Source: Gammaproteobacteria bacterium (GTDB taxonomy: Bacteria; Pseudomonadota; Gammaproteobacteria; Methylococcales; Methylomonadaceae). From it: DNA of 48,478 nt. Below are positions 19,357 to 28,395 of this stretch, piece after piece. The position numbers and the translations under genes were made by a program. Every line of letters begins with the position of its first letter. Positions within the stretch are counted from its first letter, which is position 1. The notes under the pieces were generated by a model. The model was not told where the DNA came from. It was given only the letters and a program-made list of their open reading frames with translations, and did no database searches. The stretch is taken from positions 1 through 48,478 of the forward strand of contig VGVA01000008.1 in assembly GCA_016874115.1 (NCBI GenBank). Reading direction: 5' to 3'.

Positions 19357-20310
19357 ATGAGTAATCAACAAAAAAATTTCGCTTTTGTGTTTCCCGGGCA
19401 GGGTTCTCAAGCCATCGGCATGTTGAACGAGATTGCCGGGCAGTATACCGAAGTTAAGCAAACCTTCGATAGAGCCTCGTCGGTAGTAGGCAAAGATCTA
19501 TGGCAACTGGTAACAGAAGGCCCGGAAGCCGACCTAAACCAGACTGAAAACACCCAGCCGGTAATGTTGGCGGCTGGCGTGGCTATGTGGGAGCTATGGT
19601 GCAAATTAAGTTCCGTACGTCCTGCATGGATGGCCGGGCATAGTCTGGGCGAGTATACGGCGCTAGTCTGTTCCGGCGCGTTAGCGTTTGAAGATGGCAT
19701 CCGGCTGGTCTCCGAACGGGCGCGGTTAATGCAGGCGGCAGTACCCGCTGGCGTTGGCGCCATGGCAGCGATTTTAGGGCTTGATGACGATCAGGTTATC
19801 GCCATTTGCGCAGCTGGCGCGGCAGACAATGAAATTGTCTCCGCCGTTAATTTTAATGCGCCGGGGCAGGTGGTTATTGCAGGCCACAAAGCCGCCGTTG
19901 AACGTGCGGCGGAAGCGGCAAAAGCAGCAGGCGCAAAACGGGCGGTACTGTTGTCGGTCAGCGTACCTTCGCATTGCGCATTAATGCAGCCTGCTGCGGA
20001 GCAACTTGCCGCGAGTCTTCAAAATATTACGATTAATAGCCCTAACGTCGGTTTAATTCATAATGTGGATGTAGAAGCGCACAGCACGGCGGAAGCAATC
20101 CGCGGGGCGTTGACCGAACAGCTATATAAACCTGTGCGATGGGTGGAAACCATTAATTATCTCAATAATCAAGGAGTTAACCGGTTTGTCGAGTGCGGGC
20201 CGGGCAAAGTATTAATGGCGTTGAATAAACGCATCGCAAAAGAAGCGGAACATTGGGCAATTTACGATTCCGCCACATTAACGCAAGCAGTGGAGCAACT
20301 TAATGACTAA
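19357..20310 (+). CDS. fabD: Malonyl-CoA:ACP transacylase
   Basis: A 317-residue enzyme moving malonyl from CoA to ACP. FVFPGQGSQ is at 10-18 and the nucleophile Ser96 lies in AGHSLGEY. Conserved SVPSHCALMQPA and the late CGPGKVLMALNKRI are present. Its end overlaps fabG by eight bases. Confidence 0.97.
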   Translation: MSNQQKNFAFVFPGQGSQAIGMLNEIAGQYTEVKQTFDRASSVVGKDLWQLVTEGPEADLNQTENTQPVMLAAGVAMWELWCKLSSVRPAWMAGHSLGEYTALVCSGALAFEDGIRLVSERARLMQAAVPAGVGAMAAILGLDDDQVIAICAAGAADNEIVSAVNFNAPGQVVIAGHKAAVERAAEAAKAAGAKRAVLLSVSVPSHCALMQPAAEQLAASLQNITINSPNVGLIHNVDVEAHSTAEAIRGALTEQLYKPVRWVETINYLNNQGVNRFVECGPGKVLMALNKRIAKEAEHWAIYDSATLTQAVEQLND

Positions 20311-21031
20311 AGCAGTCGCATTGGTAACGGGGGCAAGCCGCGGCATCGGCAAAGCTATTGCCCTGCAATTGGCTGAAGACGGCTTTTTTGTTGCCGGTAC
20401 CGCCACATCAGATGCCGGTGCCGAAGCCATTTCGGCTTATCTGGGCGAGAAAGGGACAGGTTTAAAGCTGAATGTCGCCAATCCCGAACAGGCGGAAGCA
20501 ATTATCAAAACGATAACCGATACTTACGGTGCGCCAGCGGTGTTGGTGAATAATGCCGGGATCACCCGCGATAACTTATTAATGCGGATGAAAGACGATG
20601 AATGGGATGAGATTATTAATACTAATCTCAGCTCCATCTACCGGATGAGCAAAGCGGTGCTACGCGGCATGATGAAAGCCAGAAAAGGCCGCATTATTAA
20701 TATTTCGTCCGTTGTCGGCTCAACCGGCAATGCCGGGCAAGTCAATTATGCAGCGGCCAAAGCAGGAATGATCGGATTTACCAAATCGCTGGCGAAAGAA
20801 GTCGGTTCCAGAAATATTACAGTCAATACCGTTGCGCCGGGATTCATCGATACCGACATGACCAAAGAATTGAGCGAAGACATCAAGCAGCAATTATTAA
20901 CTGGAATTCCGTTAGGAAGGCTAGGAGACGCCCAGGAAATTGCTCATGCCGTGTCGTTTTTAGCATCTGACGGTGCTGCCTACATAACAGGAGAAACTTT
21001 GCACGTTAATGGTGGTATGTATATGCCTTAA
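20303..21031 (+). CDS. fabG: 3-oxoacyl-ACP reductase
   Basis: A 242-residue SDR enzyme, NADPH dependent, reducing 3-oxoacyl-ACP. The cofactor loop TGASRGIGKA starts at residue 9, NNAG is at 83-86, catalytic Ser136 and the pair Tyr149/Lys153 (YAAAK) are in place, and the chain ends VNGGMYMP. It is followed by a gap with a separate promoter for acpP. Confidence 0.97.
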   Translation: MTKAVALVTGASRGIGKAIALQLAEDGFFVAGTATSDAGAEAISAYLGEKGTGLKLNVANPEQAEAIIKTITDTYGAPAVLVNNAGITRDNLLMRMKDDEWDEIINTNLSSIYRMSKAVLRGMMKARKGRIINISSVVGSTGNAGQVNYAAAKAGMIGFTKSLAKEVGSRNITVNTVAPGFIDTDMTKELSEDIKQQLLTGIPLGRLGDAQEIAHAVSFLASDGAAYITGETLHVNGGMYMP

Positions 21032-21033
21032 AA

Positions 21034-21063
21034 TTGTGAGATTTTTACAATTTCAAGTATAAT
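21034..21063 (+). promoter_or_regulatory. Candidate acpP promoter
   Basis: TTGTGA (21034-21039), an 18-bp spacer, then a perfect TATAAT (21058-21063), starting just after the fabG stop. A dedicated acpP promoter agrees with the high ACP demand known in related bacteria. Confidence 0.6.
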
Positions 21064-21172
21064 TCTTCCACCGTCTGGGTATGCCAGCGACGGAATTCCT
21101 GCTAACCAAATGACAATTGCATTGTAAGCGACTGACTAAAAAAACAAACTTACATTAATTGAGGAAATAACT

Positions 21173-21403
21173 ATGAGTAATGTTGAAGAACGAGTAAAAA
21201 AAATTGTTGCAGAGCAATTGGGCGTTAAAGAAGATATCGCTAACGATGCTTCCTTTGTTGACGATTTGGGTGCCGATTCCCTGGATACAGTTGAACTCGT
21301 TATGGCTTTGGAAGAAGAATTCGAGTGCGAAATTCCGGACGACGAGGCGGAAAAAATTACCACCGTGCAGCAAGCAATTGATTATATTGTAAAAAACGCA
21401 TAA
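21173..21403 (+). CDS. acpP: Acyl carrier protein
   Basis: A 76-residue acidic carrier. The 4'-phosphopantetheine serine is Ser36 in [22 protein letters not shown] stands ten bases before the ATG. A stem-loop follows at 21418-21444. Confidence 0.98.
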   Translation: MSNVEERVKKIVAEQLGVKEDIANDASFVDDLGADSLDTVELVMALEEEFECEIPDDEAEKITTVQQAIDYIVKNA

Positions 21404-21417
21404 ATCATATCGATCTG

Positions 21418-21455
21418 TTGTGGATGGACCCTGTTCATCCACAAAACTTCATTTT
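21418..21455 (+). terminator. Stem-loop after acpP
   Basis: TTGTGGATG pairs perfectly with CATCCACAA (9 bp, 9-base loop), then AACTTCATTTTT. The offset T run suggests partial termination, which would keep fabF expression below acpP. Confidence 0.6.
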
Positions 21456-21500
21456 TACTGTCAGTTTATTCCCGCCATATTTTTTTAACGGATTCCAACA

Positions 21501-22745
21501 TTGAGTGTGCGTAGAGTTGTTATTACCGGCTTAGGCGCTGTTACGCCGTTGGCGAATACAGTGCCCGAAACCTGGGAAGGCATTATTAATGGCAAAAGCG
21601 GTATCAGTTTTATCGATTCTTTCGATATCTCTACGTTTGCAACCCGTTTCGGCGGTGTAATTCGAAATTTCGATGTCACCCAGTACATTCCTGCGAAAGA
21701 CGCACAACGGATGGATGGAGTGCTGCATTACGGATTGGCGGCTGGTTGCCAAGCTATAGAAGATTCGGGTATTGAGGTGACGGAAGCCAATGCGGAACGC
21801 ATCGGCGTAGCCATCGGCGCCGGTATCGGTGGAATTACCGGCATTGAGGAATGTTACGCGGGATTTTTAAAATCCGGTGCGCGTAAAATTTCTCCGTTTT
21901 TTGTGCCGGGCAATATCATTAATATGATTTCCGGCAATCTCAGTATCAAATACGGTTTAAAAGGGCCGAATTTCGCCATCGTTACAGCGTGTACTACAGG
22001 CACTCACAATATTGGCGATGCGGCCAGATTAATCAAATACGGGGATGCTGACGTGATGGTGGCCGGAGGTGCGGAACGCTGCACAACCTCGGCGACTGCA
22101 ATGGGCGGATTTATTTCGGCCAAAGCCTTATCGCGCCGAAATGACGACCCGCAACATGCCAGCCGTCCCTGGGATAAAGACCGTGACGGCTTTGTATTGA
22201 GCGACGGAGCCGGTGTGGTTGTTCTGGAAGAATTGGAACACGCCAAAGCGCGCGGCGCCAAGATTTACGCCGAATTAATCGGTTATGGCATGAGCGGCGA
22301 CGCTTACCACATGACATCCCCGGCTCCCGGCGGCGAAGGTGCTGCACGTTGCATGCGCAACGCCATGCGTGATGCCGGTATAAATCCAGAGATGGTGGAT
22401 TACATTAATGCGCATGGCACGTCTACTCCGGCGGGCGATGTCGGCGAAACGCAGGCGATGAAAACTGCATTAGGCGACCATGCTTATAAAGTTTCCGTCA
22501 GCTCTACTAAATCGATGATCGGCCACATGTTGGGTGCTGCCGGCGGTATCGAGGCTGTCTTGACTGCGTTGAGTATTAAAAACCAGATTGCACCGGCGAC
22601 AATTAATCTGGAAAACCAGGATCCAGCCTGTGATCTGGATTACGTTCCAAATGTTGTCAGGGACATGAAGATTACTATTGCCATGTCCAACTCATTCGGA
22701 TTCGGCGGCACGAACGGAACGTTGGTGTTCAAGCGTTTTGAATAA
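21501..22745 (+). CDS. fabF: 3-oxoacyl-ACP synthase II
   Basis: A 414-residue elongating condensing enzyme. The start is TTG 21501, preceded by GGA with an eight-base gap, giving the family opening SVRRVVITGLGAVTP; GTG 21507 is possible. The triad is Cys164 (VTACTTGTH), His305 (NAHGTSTPAGD) and His342 (IGHMLGAAGG). The glycine-rich NSFGFGGTNGTL is near the end. Confidence 0.97.
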   Translation: MSVRRVVITGLGAVTPLANTVPETWEGIINGKSGISFIDSFDISTFATRFGGVIRNFDVTQYIPAKDAQRMDGVLHYGLAAGCQAIEDSGIEVTEANAERIGVAIGAGIGGITGIEECYAGFLKSGARKISPFFVPGNIINMISGNLSIKYGLKGPNFAIVTACTTGTHNIGDAARLIKYGDADVMVAGGAERCTTSATAMGGFISAKALSRRNDDPQHASRPWDKDRDGFVLSDGAGVVVLEELEHAKARGAKIYAELIGYGMSGDAYHMTSPAPGGEGAARCMRNAMRDAGINPEMVDYINAHGTSTPAGDVGETQAMKTALGDHAYKVSVSSTKSMIGHMLGAAGGIEAVLTALSIKNQIAPATINLENQDPACDLDYVPNVVRDMKITIAMSNSFGFGGTNGTLVFKRFE

Positions 22746-22779
22746 TTTCTAAAACCAATCACCTTTGTGATTAGCTCTG

Positions 22780-23601
22780 ATGACCCTTATTAATGGCATT
22801 GAGACTGATCACCTACCCATTAATGACCGTGGCTTGCAATATGGCGATGGCTTGTTTGAAACCATCGAAATCAGCGATGGTCGTCCGGTTTTTCTTGATC
22901 GGCATTTACAGCGCTTAGTCAAAGGTTGTATAGCCTTAGCAATTCCAACGCCGGACTCGGCAATCCTCATAGAGGAAATTCAACGGGTTTGCCGGGAATC
23001 GCCGCAAGCCGTTCTAAAAATAATCATCACCCGCGGCAACGGGGGGCGCGGTTATCGTTTGCCGCAAGCCGTTAATCCCACACGCATTATCAGCCTTCAT
23101 CCATTTCCAGAATATCCTGCAGACTATGCCGAACACGGTATTAATGCGCGTTTTTGCGAAACACGCTTAGGTCTAAATCCCGCGTTGGCCGGGTTAAAAC
23201 ACCTTAACCGACTGGAACAAGTGCTGGCGCGCTCAGAATGGAATAACGACAGCTGCCAGGAAGGAATAATGCAGGATGCGAATGGCTATGTGATCGAAGG
23301 AACGATGACAAACCTGTTTTATCTAAAAAACGACCATTTATACACATCCTCGTTGCAATTATGCGGCATTGCAGGCATTATTCGGGATATAGTTATGCAT
23401 TTGGCAACAAGCCGCCAGATGCCATTAATCGAACATGATTACGATAAAGCGGAATTACTCAGTGCCGACAGCGTGTTTGTATGTAATTCCGTGATTGGGA
23501 TATGGCCGATAAAACAACTGGAAGGCGTACAATTTGCTGTCAGTCAAACGATAAAGGAACTGCAACGGGCTTTAACGGATTTTAAGACGAGTGGACAGTA
23601 A
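22780..23601 (+). CDS. pabC: 4-amino-4-deoxychorismate lyase
   Basis: A 273-residue PLP enzyme of fold type IV releasing p-aminobenzoate for folate synthesis. The PLP lysine is Lys140 in AGLKHLNRLEQVLA. DRGLQYGDGLFETI (16-29) and the EGTMTNLFYL segment are typical. It overlaps mltG by one base (TAATG). Its place between fabF and mltG is the usual gammaproteobacterial order. Confidence 0.94.
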   Translation: MTLINGIETDHLPINDRGLQYGDGLFETIEISDGRPVFLDRHLQRLVKGCIALAIPTPDSAILIEEIQRVCRESPQAVLKIIITRGNGGRGYRLPQAVNPTRIISLHPFPEYPADYAEHGINARFCETRLGLNPALAGLKHLNRLEQVLARSEWNNDSCQEGIMQDANGYVIEGTMTNLFYLKNDHLYTSSLQLCGIAGIIRDIVMHLATSRQMPLIEHDYDKAELLSADSVFVCNSVIGIWPIKQLEGVQFAVSQTIKELQRALTDFKTSGQ

Positions 23602-24596
23602 TGCGAGCTAAAATACTTGGCGGCTTGATCGTGGTTATCCTAACCGTGCTTGGTTGGTGCGGCATTAATTATTATCAGGCCCTGACCAGTCCCGCCGTCG
23701 GCCAAAAAGCCATTGTCGAGATCGCCAAAGGCGATACTTTTGCGGCTATCACACAAAAACTGCTCGCGCAAAACATTAATATCAAGCCATTGTGGTTCAA
23801 GGTTATCGCTTACCAGCAGAAAGTCATTAATCGATTAAAGCCAGGCGAATATGAATTAATGCCGGGCTTATCGTCTTCGCAAATATTGGCGCAATTTGCC
23901 GAAGGGAAATCCATACGTTACAGTGTCACTTTCCCCGAAGGTTGGAGTTTAAAAGAAATTTTGCACACCTTGGCGAAAACGCCAAACCTTGAGCAAACCC
24001 TGGCCAATGTTCCAGTGTCCGAGCTGTCGGCCAAGCTGGGAATGACGGAAAAAAATCCGGAAGGCTGGCTGTTCCCCGATACCTATTATTTTGAAAAACA
24101 TAATACCGATTTATCTATCCTGATGCGGGCGCATGCCAAAATGCAGGAAGTCCTGAACGATGAATGGCAGCAAAAAGCGCAGGATTTACCCTACAAAACG
24201 CCGTATGAAGCGCTTGTCATGGCGTCCATTGTGGAAAAAGAGACCGGCGCTAAAGTTGAACGCCCGCTCATTGCCGGTGTTTTTATCCGCCGTTTAACTA
24301 AAGGAATATTGTTGCAAACCGACCCGACGGTCATCTATGGCATGGGCGATAACTATAAAGGCAACATCAGAGCAAGCGATCTGACCGGTAAAACACCGTA
24401 CAACACCTATGTTATTGCCGGTTTGCCGCCGACGCCGATTGCCATGCCAGGAAGTGACGCCATCCATGCCGCCTTGCATCCGGAAAAAGGCGACAGCCTC
24501 TATTTTGTCGCCAAAGGCGATGGTAGCCATCAGTTTTCAGCTACGCTGGAAGCGCACAATCAAGCGGTTAACGTTTACCAAAAACACAGAAGATAA
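23601..24596 (+). CDS. mltG: Endolytic murein transglycosylase MltG (YceG)
   Basis: A 331-residue inner-membrane enzyme with one N-terminal helix (residues 5-28) and a periplasmic YceG domain. It cleaves nascent glycan strands and sets their length. The active-site segment is SIVEKETGAK, with EKET at 212-215. FPEGWSLKEIL, EGWLFPDTYYF and QTDPTVIYG are family landmarks. It overlaps both pabC and tmk by one base. Confidence 0.95.
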   Translation: MRAKILGGLIVVILTVLGWCGINYYQALTSPAVGQKAIVEIAKGDTFAAITQKLLAQNINIKPLWFKVIAYQQKVINRLKPGEYELMPGLSSSQILAQFAEGKSIRYSVTFPEGWSLKEILHTLAKTPNLEQTLANVPVSELSAKLGMTEKNPEGWLFPDTYYFEKHNTDLSILMRAHAKMQEVLNDEWQQKAQDLPYKTPYEALVMASIVEKETGAKVERPLIAGVFIRRLTKGILLQTDPTVIYGMGDNYKGNIRASDLTGKTPYNTYVIAGLPPTPIAMPGSDAIHAALHPEKGDSLYFVAKGDGSHQFSATLEAHNQAVNVYQKHRR

Positions 24597-25225
24597 TGCC
24601 TGAAACCGGAAAATTTATTACGATTGAAGGCGGCGAAGGTGTCGGTAAAACCACCAACATACCGTTTATTAAAGAATTTTTGGCCGCACAAAATATTAAT
24701 GTTGTTATGACGCGGGAGCCGGGCGGAACGGTTTTAGCGGAAAAAATCCGAGATTTGCTATTGCATAATCCAGGTGAATCGATTACCGATGATGCAGAAT
24801 TGTTACTGGTTTTTGCCGCGCGTTCACAACATTTGCATCATGTCATTAAACCCGCATTAGCGCAGGGGCGCTGGGTTCTGTGCGACCGTTTTACCGAAGC
24901 CACTTATGCTTATCAAGGCGGCGGGCGGGCTTTGCCGGTGTCGGCGGTTAACTGGCTGGAAAATTTCGTACAGGACGACTTAAGACCGGATTTAGCTCTG
25001 CTTCTGGATGTGCCTGTTGAAATAGGCATGGCGCGGGCGAAAAATCGGGGCGGACAGTTAGACCGCTTCGAATCGGAGCGGATAGAATTTTTCGAACGGG
25101 TCAGGCGTAGCTATTTAGCCCAAGCCGAACAACACCCGCATCGCATTCGGCTAATTAATGCGGCGCAGCCTTTATCCGCAGTGCAAAACGATATCATTAA
25201 TGCTTTAACACCATTGCTGCCATGA
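24596..25225 (+). CDS. tmk: Thymidylate kinase
   Basis: A 209-residue enzyme phosphorylating dTMP. The P-loop GGEGVGKTT is at 12-20, TREPGGT follows, then CDRFTEATYAYQGGGR, and the lid basic segment RAKNRGGQLDRFE. The P-loop residue after TT is Asn rather than the common Gln. It overlaps holB by four bases. Confidence 0.96.
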   Translation: MPETGKFITIEGGEGVGKTTNIPFIKEFLAAQNINVVMTREPGGTVLAEKIRDLLLHNPGESITDDAELLLVFAARSQHLHHVIKPALAQGRWVLCDRFTEATYAYQGGGRALPVSAVNWLENFVQDDLRPDLALLLDVPVEIGMARAKNRGGQLDRFESERIEFFERVRRSYLAQAEQHPHRIRLINAAQPLSAVQNDIINALTPLLP

Positions 25226-26214
25226 GTCCTAAAACTACACTCTTGCCATGGCAACAGCAGCCGTGGCAGCGAATAAGCCAATACATACAACAGAATCGCA
25301 TTCCTCAAGCTTTGCTGATTACCGGCGCTAACGGTATCGGTAAATACACATTAGCTCACCGTTTTGCGGCGGCGTTGTTGTGCGAACGCAGAACAAAAGA
25401 TGGATTAGCTTGTGGGCAGTGCCATAGTTGTACATTAATAAGCGCACAAACGCATCCCGATTTCATAACAATTGTGCCGGAAGTGGACAAAATGTCTATT
25501 TCAATTAACCAAATCCGGCAAATAGTGGCGGATACTTATTTAAAACCCCAATTTGACGGCTACCGCATTGTTATCATCAAACCGGCGGAGGTGATGACCA
25601 TACAGGCCATTAATGCGTTTTTAAAATGTCTGGAAGAACCAGGCGAACGGACAGTTTTTATATTAATCACTACCAAACCCAGTAAATTACCGGCAACGAT
25701 AATCAGCCGCTGCCAGCAGCTTGCACTGAGCTTGTCCGATCCGCACACGTTGCGTGAATGGTTGAATTCGCAATACATACGGCAAAATCAGGAAACTCTG
25801 ATTAATTTGGTGCAAAATTCGATCTTATCTTTGGAGCAAATCGGCGATGCCGTGTTATTAACCCAGCGCCGCGACTGTTTTAAGGACTGGTTGGCGATTG
25901 CAAAACAGCAAATGCATCCGGTTCTGGTATCGGAAAAATGGCAAAAACTGCCCAAGCAGACATTAATTAACTGGCAACTGTCCTGGTTGAGCGACGTAAT
26001 TAAATGCGCTTTCCGCATACAACACCAGCAAATGTGCAATCAAGATTTGGTGCAGTCTATACAATCGTTAGTGCAACAACTACAATTAAGCCAAGTCTAC
26101 AAGCTGTACGATAAACTGATTTATTGCAGGCAACAACTTGATACGCAACTGAATTTTCAATTAATGCTGGAAGAAGTATTAATACAATGGCAAGGGCTTA
26201 ACAGGAGACACTAA
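25222..26214 (+). CDS. holB: DNA polymerase III delta-prime subunit
   Basis: A 330-residue clamp-loader subunit. GANGIGK at 35-41 marks the modified P-loop. The zinc module is Cys54, Cys64, Cys67 and Cys70 (CGQCHSC). The sensor-like FLKCLEEPGERTVFILITTKPSKLPATIISRCQ segment is strongly conserved. It is followed after two bases by the PilZ gene, as in many Gammaproteobacteria. Confidence 0.94.
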   Translation: MSPKTTLLPWQQQPWQRISQYIQQNRIPQALLITGANGIGKYTLAHRFAAALLCERRTKDGLACGQCHSCTLISAQTHPDFITIVPEVDKMSISINQIRQIVADTYLKPQFDGYRIVIIKPAEVMTIQAINAFLKCLEEPGERTVFILITTKPSKLPATIISRCQQLALSLSDPHTLREWLNSQYIRQNQETLINLVQNSILSLEQIGDAVLLTQRRDCFKDWLAIAKQQMHPVLVSEKWQKLPKQTLINWQLSWLSDVIKCAFRIQHQQMCNQDLVQSIQSLVQQLQLSQVYKLYDKLIYCRQQLDTQLNFQLMLEEVLIQWQGLNRRH

Positions 26215-26216
26215 CA

Positions 26217-26570
26217 ATGGCGGAAGCAGCAGCACCCAGGCAAGGTATATTGTCGCTGTCTATCAAGGATAAGAACGCCTTGTATCAAGCCTATATGCCT
26301 TTTGTAAATAATGGCGGTTTGTTTATTCCTACCGACCGCGATTATCAAATGGGTCAGGAAGTTTTCATGTTATTGAACCTGATGGAAGAACCCGAGCGTC
26401 TACCGATTGCTGGTAAAGTCGTGTGGAAAACGCCTGTCGGCTCATCCGGTTTCAGGACAGCGGGCATCGGCGTACAGTTTAGCGACCAGGACGGCGGTCT
26501 GGCGCGTTCCAAAATCGAAAACTATCTGGCCGGCGCATTAAATACCGATCGCACTACTCATACCATGTAA
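26217..26570 (+). CDS. pilZ: PilZ domain protein
   Basis: A 117-residue single PilZ domain with a good ribosome site (AGGAGA). It has the NNGGLFIPTDRDYQMGQEVFMLLNLM core and GKVVWKTP. The RxxxR and DxSxxG motifs of c-di-GMP-binding PilZ proteins are absent. It is therefore the type IV pilus PilZ class, which acts with PilB and FimX by protein contact. This place after holB is typical of that class. Confidence 0.88.
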   Translation: MAEAAAPRQGILSLSIKDKNALYQAYMPFVNNGGLFIPTDRDYQMGQEVFMLLNLMEEPERLPIAGKVVWKTPVGSSGFRTAGIGVQFSDQDGGLARSKIENYLAGALNTDRTTHTM

Positions 26571-26637
26571 TTTTCCAGGTTTTTACTCCGCATTCATTCT
26601 CTTCCGGGCTTTCTGAGCCTTTTTTATACATTTATTC

Positions 26638-27408
26638 ATGTTAATAGATTCCCACTGTCATTTGGATCGCCTGGATCTGGCGCCGTATCAGCATGATTTT
26701 AGCCGCTTTATGGAGGCGGTTAATGACAACCAGATTGATCATTTACTGTGTATAGCAATTGATTTAGAAGCCTATCCTGTCATGTTGTCGTTGGTGTCGA
26801 CATATTCGCAGATATCGGTGACTGTCGGCGTACATCCCAATGAGCACGACGGTAAAGAACCGGCCATTAATGATCTTATCGAATTGGGCAAAAACGAAAA
26901 AGTCATCGGTATCGGCGAAACCGGGCTGGATTATTTTCGCAGCGAAGGCGATTTGTCCTGGCAGCACGAACGCTTCAGAAATCATATTAGTGCCGCCAAA
27001 GCGCTGAACAAACCATTAATCGTTCATACGCGCGACGCCAAGGAAGACACCTTGCGGATTTTGCGGGAGGAAAACGCGGGCGAAGCGGGAGGCATCATCC
27101 ATTGCTTTACCGAAGATTGGGATTTTGCGCAACAGGCGTTGGACATGAATTTTTACATTTCCTTCTCAGGCATTGTCACGTTTAACAGCGCCAAAGAAAT
27201 CAAAGCCGTAGCGCAGAAAGTGCCCGCCGACCGGTTTTTAATCGAAACCGATTCGCCTTACCTTGCGCCGGTTCCGTTCCGTGGCAAGCCCAATTATCCC
27301 TTGTATGTCCGCTATATAGCTGAACAAATCGCCGATTTGCGCGGCATGACCTTTCAACAGGTAGCCGAGCAATCCAGCAGGAATTTTAGGACGTTGTTTA
27401 ACCTTTGA
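26638..27408 (+). CDS. TatD-family metal-dependent hydrolase
   Basis: A 256-residue TIM-barrel DNase/hydrolase of the YcfH type. Metal ligands are DSHCHLD (4-10), the glutamate in IGIGETGLDY, HTRD, IHCFTE and ETDSPYLAP. The conserved place downstream of holB-pilZ supports YcfH. The biological substrate is uncertain; TatD relatives are 3'-5' exonucleases. Confidence 0.93.
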   Translation: MLIDSHCHLDRLDLAPYQHDFSRFMEAVNDNQIDHLLCIAIDLEAYPVMLSLVSTYSQISVTVGVHPNEHDGKEPAINDLIELGKNEKVIGIGETGLDYFRSEGDLSWQHERFRNHISAAKALNKPLIVHTRDAKEDTLRILREENAGEAGGIIHCFTEDWDFAQQALDMNFYISFSGIVTFNSAKEIKAVAQKVPADRFLIETDSPYLAPVPFRGKPNYPLYVRYIAEQIADLRGMTFQQVAEQSSRNFRTLFNL

Positions 27409-27416
27409 CGCAATCC

Positions 27417-27440
27417 GGTTGATTAATTAACCAGATTTTT
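27417..27440. terminator. Weak convergent terminator
   Basis: GGTT, then GATTAATT, then AACC, followed by AGATTTTT, lies between the ends of tatD and the minus-strand lipoprotein. The stem contains one ATTAAT. Confidence 0.4.
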
Positions 27441-27458
27441 CGGTATCGTTGATGCGAA

Positions 27459-27866
27459 TTACTTAACAAAACACATCTTTTCCGCATAAGCCTCGGCTTC
27501 TTTCAACTTTTTCCGTAAATCCTTGGATTGTTTGGGATCGCGGAACACGCCGCCCGCATCGCCCGGAGTACTTTTTAACAGGCTGAAAGTTTTCGCGGCT
27601 TCGTATTCTTCAAACGTCAGTTTTTCCGCAATTTTGTCGATCTTGCAGCCGCAGGCGTATTGTGTAATATAAGATAACTTGCCGCCGTGCTGGGCAATGC
27701 AGTTAAAAACGTATTCCACGCGGTCGCGGGTAGGGTAGTCGTATTTTTTGACGTCCTGCTGTCCGGCAGATTTATCCTCTGCGGCTTGATCCGGCGTGGC
27801 GGCGCAACCGATTAATGCGAGTGCAGAAACTAAAACGAAGGCAGAAATAAAATGGTTGGACTTCAT
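27459..27866 (-). CDS. Small lipoprotein of unknown function
   Basis: A 135-residue protein. A signal sequence ends in the lipobox LIGC, with Cys21 as the predicted lipidated residue. The mature part has a VFNCIAQHGGKLSYITQYACGCKIDKIAEKLTFEEYE segment with four cysteines (Cys55, Cys71 and Cys73 nearby, and a late one in EKMCFVK). This suggests a disulphide-stabilised or metal-binding helical domain. I do not recognise the family. It lies 33 bp downstream of the DUF302 lipoprotein, in one transcription unit. Confidence 0.75.
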   Translation of the reverse strand: MKSNHFISAFVLVSALALIGCAATPDQAAEDKSAGQQDVKKYDYPTRDRVEYVFNCIAQHGGKLSYITQYACGCKIDKIAEKLTFEEYEAAKTFSLLKSTPGDAGGVFRDPKQSKDLRKKLKEAEAYAEKMCFVK

Positions 27867-27899
27867 GGTGGCAAAATATCCTATTAATGATGTTACATG

Positions 27900-28358
27900 T
27901 TATTCATCGGCCGCAAAATCGACGATGTTTTTTAAGATTTTGTTCATTTTACCCGAAAACTCGTCCAAAGCCTTATCGCCGGTGTCTGTCGGCAGCAAAT
28001 GGCTGCGGATGATGGTTTTACCCTGATATTGGTAAGTGACGACATTGCAGGGCATGTGCCTGATCGCATGGGGCGACATTAATAAAATTTTTTTGGCTTC
28101 GGTCAGGTTACAAAACTGCACGGTATCGAATTCCGGGAAATTAAGGGTGCCACGGTCGCGAATGACTTTACCGACGCGGCTGTGCCCGGTTATCCTAAAA
28201 TTATTTTCGGCGATGGCGACTTCCAGTTCTGCCAGCACGTCATCGTACGGCTTCTTGGTTTCAACCTGATAAAAGGGTATAAATTCACCCGGCGGCTGGC
28301 TAGTGCAACCGGTTAACAAGAACAGGCAAAACGTCATCAAATAACGTAAACGCATCAT
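27900..28358 (-). CDS. DUF302 domain lipoprotein
   Basis: A 152-residue protein with a lipobox LLTGC (Cys18). The body matches DUF302: the KPYDDVLAELEVAIAENNFRITGHSRVGKVIRDRG start, then TVQFCNLTEAKKILLMSPHAIRHMPCNVVTYQYQGKT. In DUF302 proteins this fold resembles a small alpha/beta binding domain. The start ATG overlaps an ATTAAT, and a second ATG follows at once. It is probably in one operon with the next lipoprotein. Confidence 0.82.
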   Translation of the reverse strand: MMRLRYLMTFCLFLLTGCTSQPPGEFIPFYQVETKKPYDDVLAELEVAIAENNFRITGHSRVGKVIRDRGTLNFPEFDTVQFCNLTEAKKILLMSPHAIRHMPCNVVTYQYQGKTIIRSHLLPTDTGDKALDEFSGKMNKILKNIVDFAADE

Positions 28359-28395
28359 TAATGGTAATTAACATTGGAGTGCAGAGCTTAGCATT

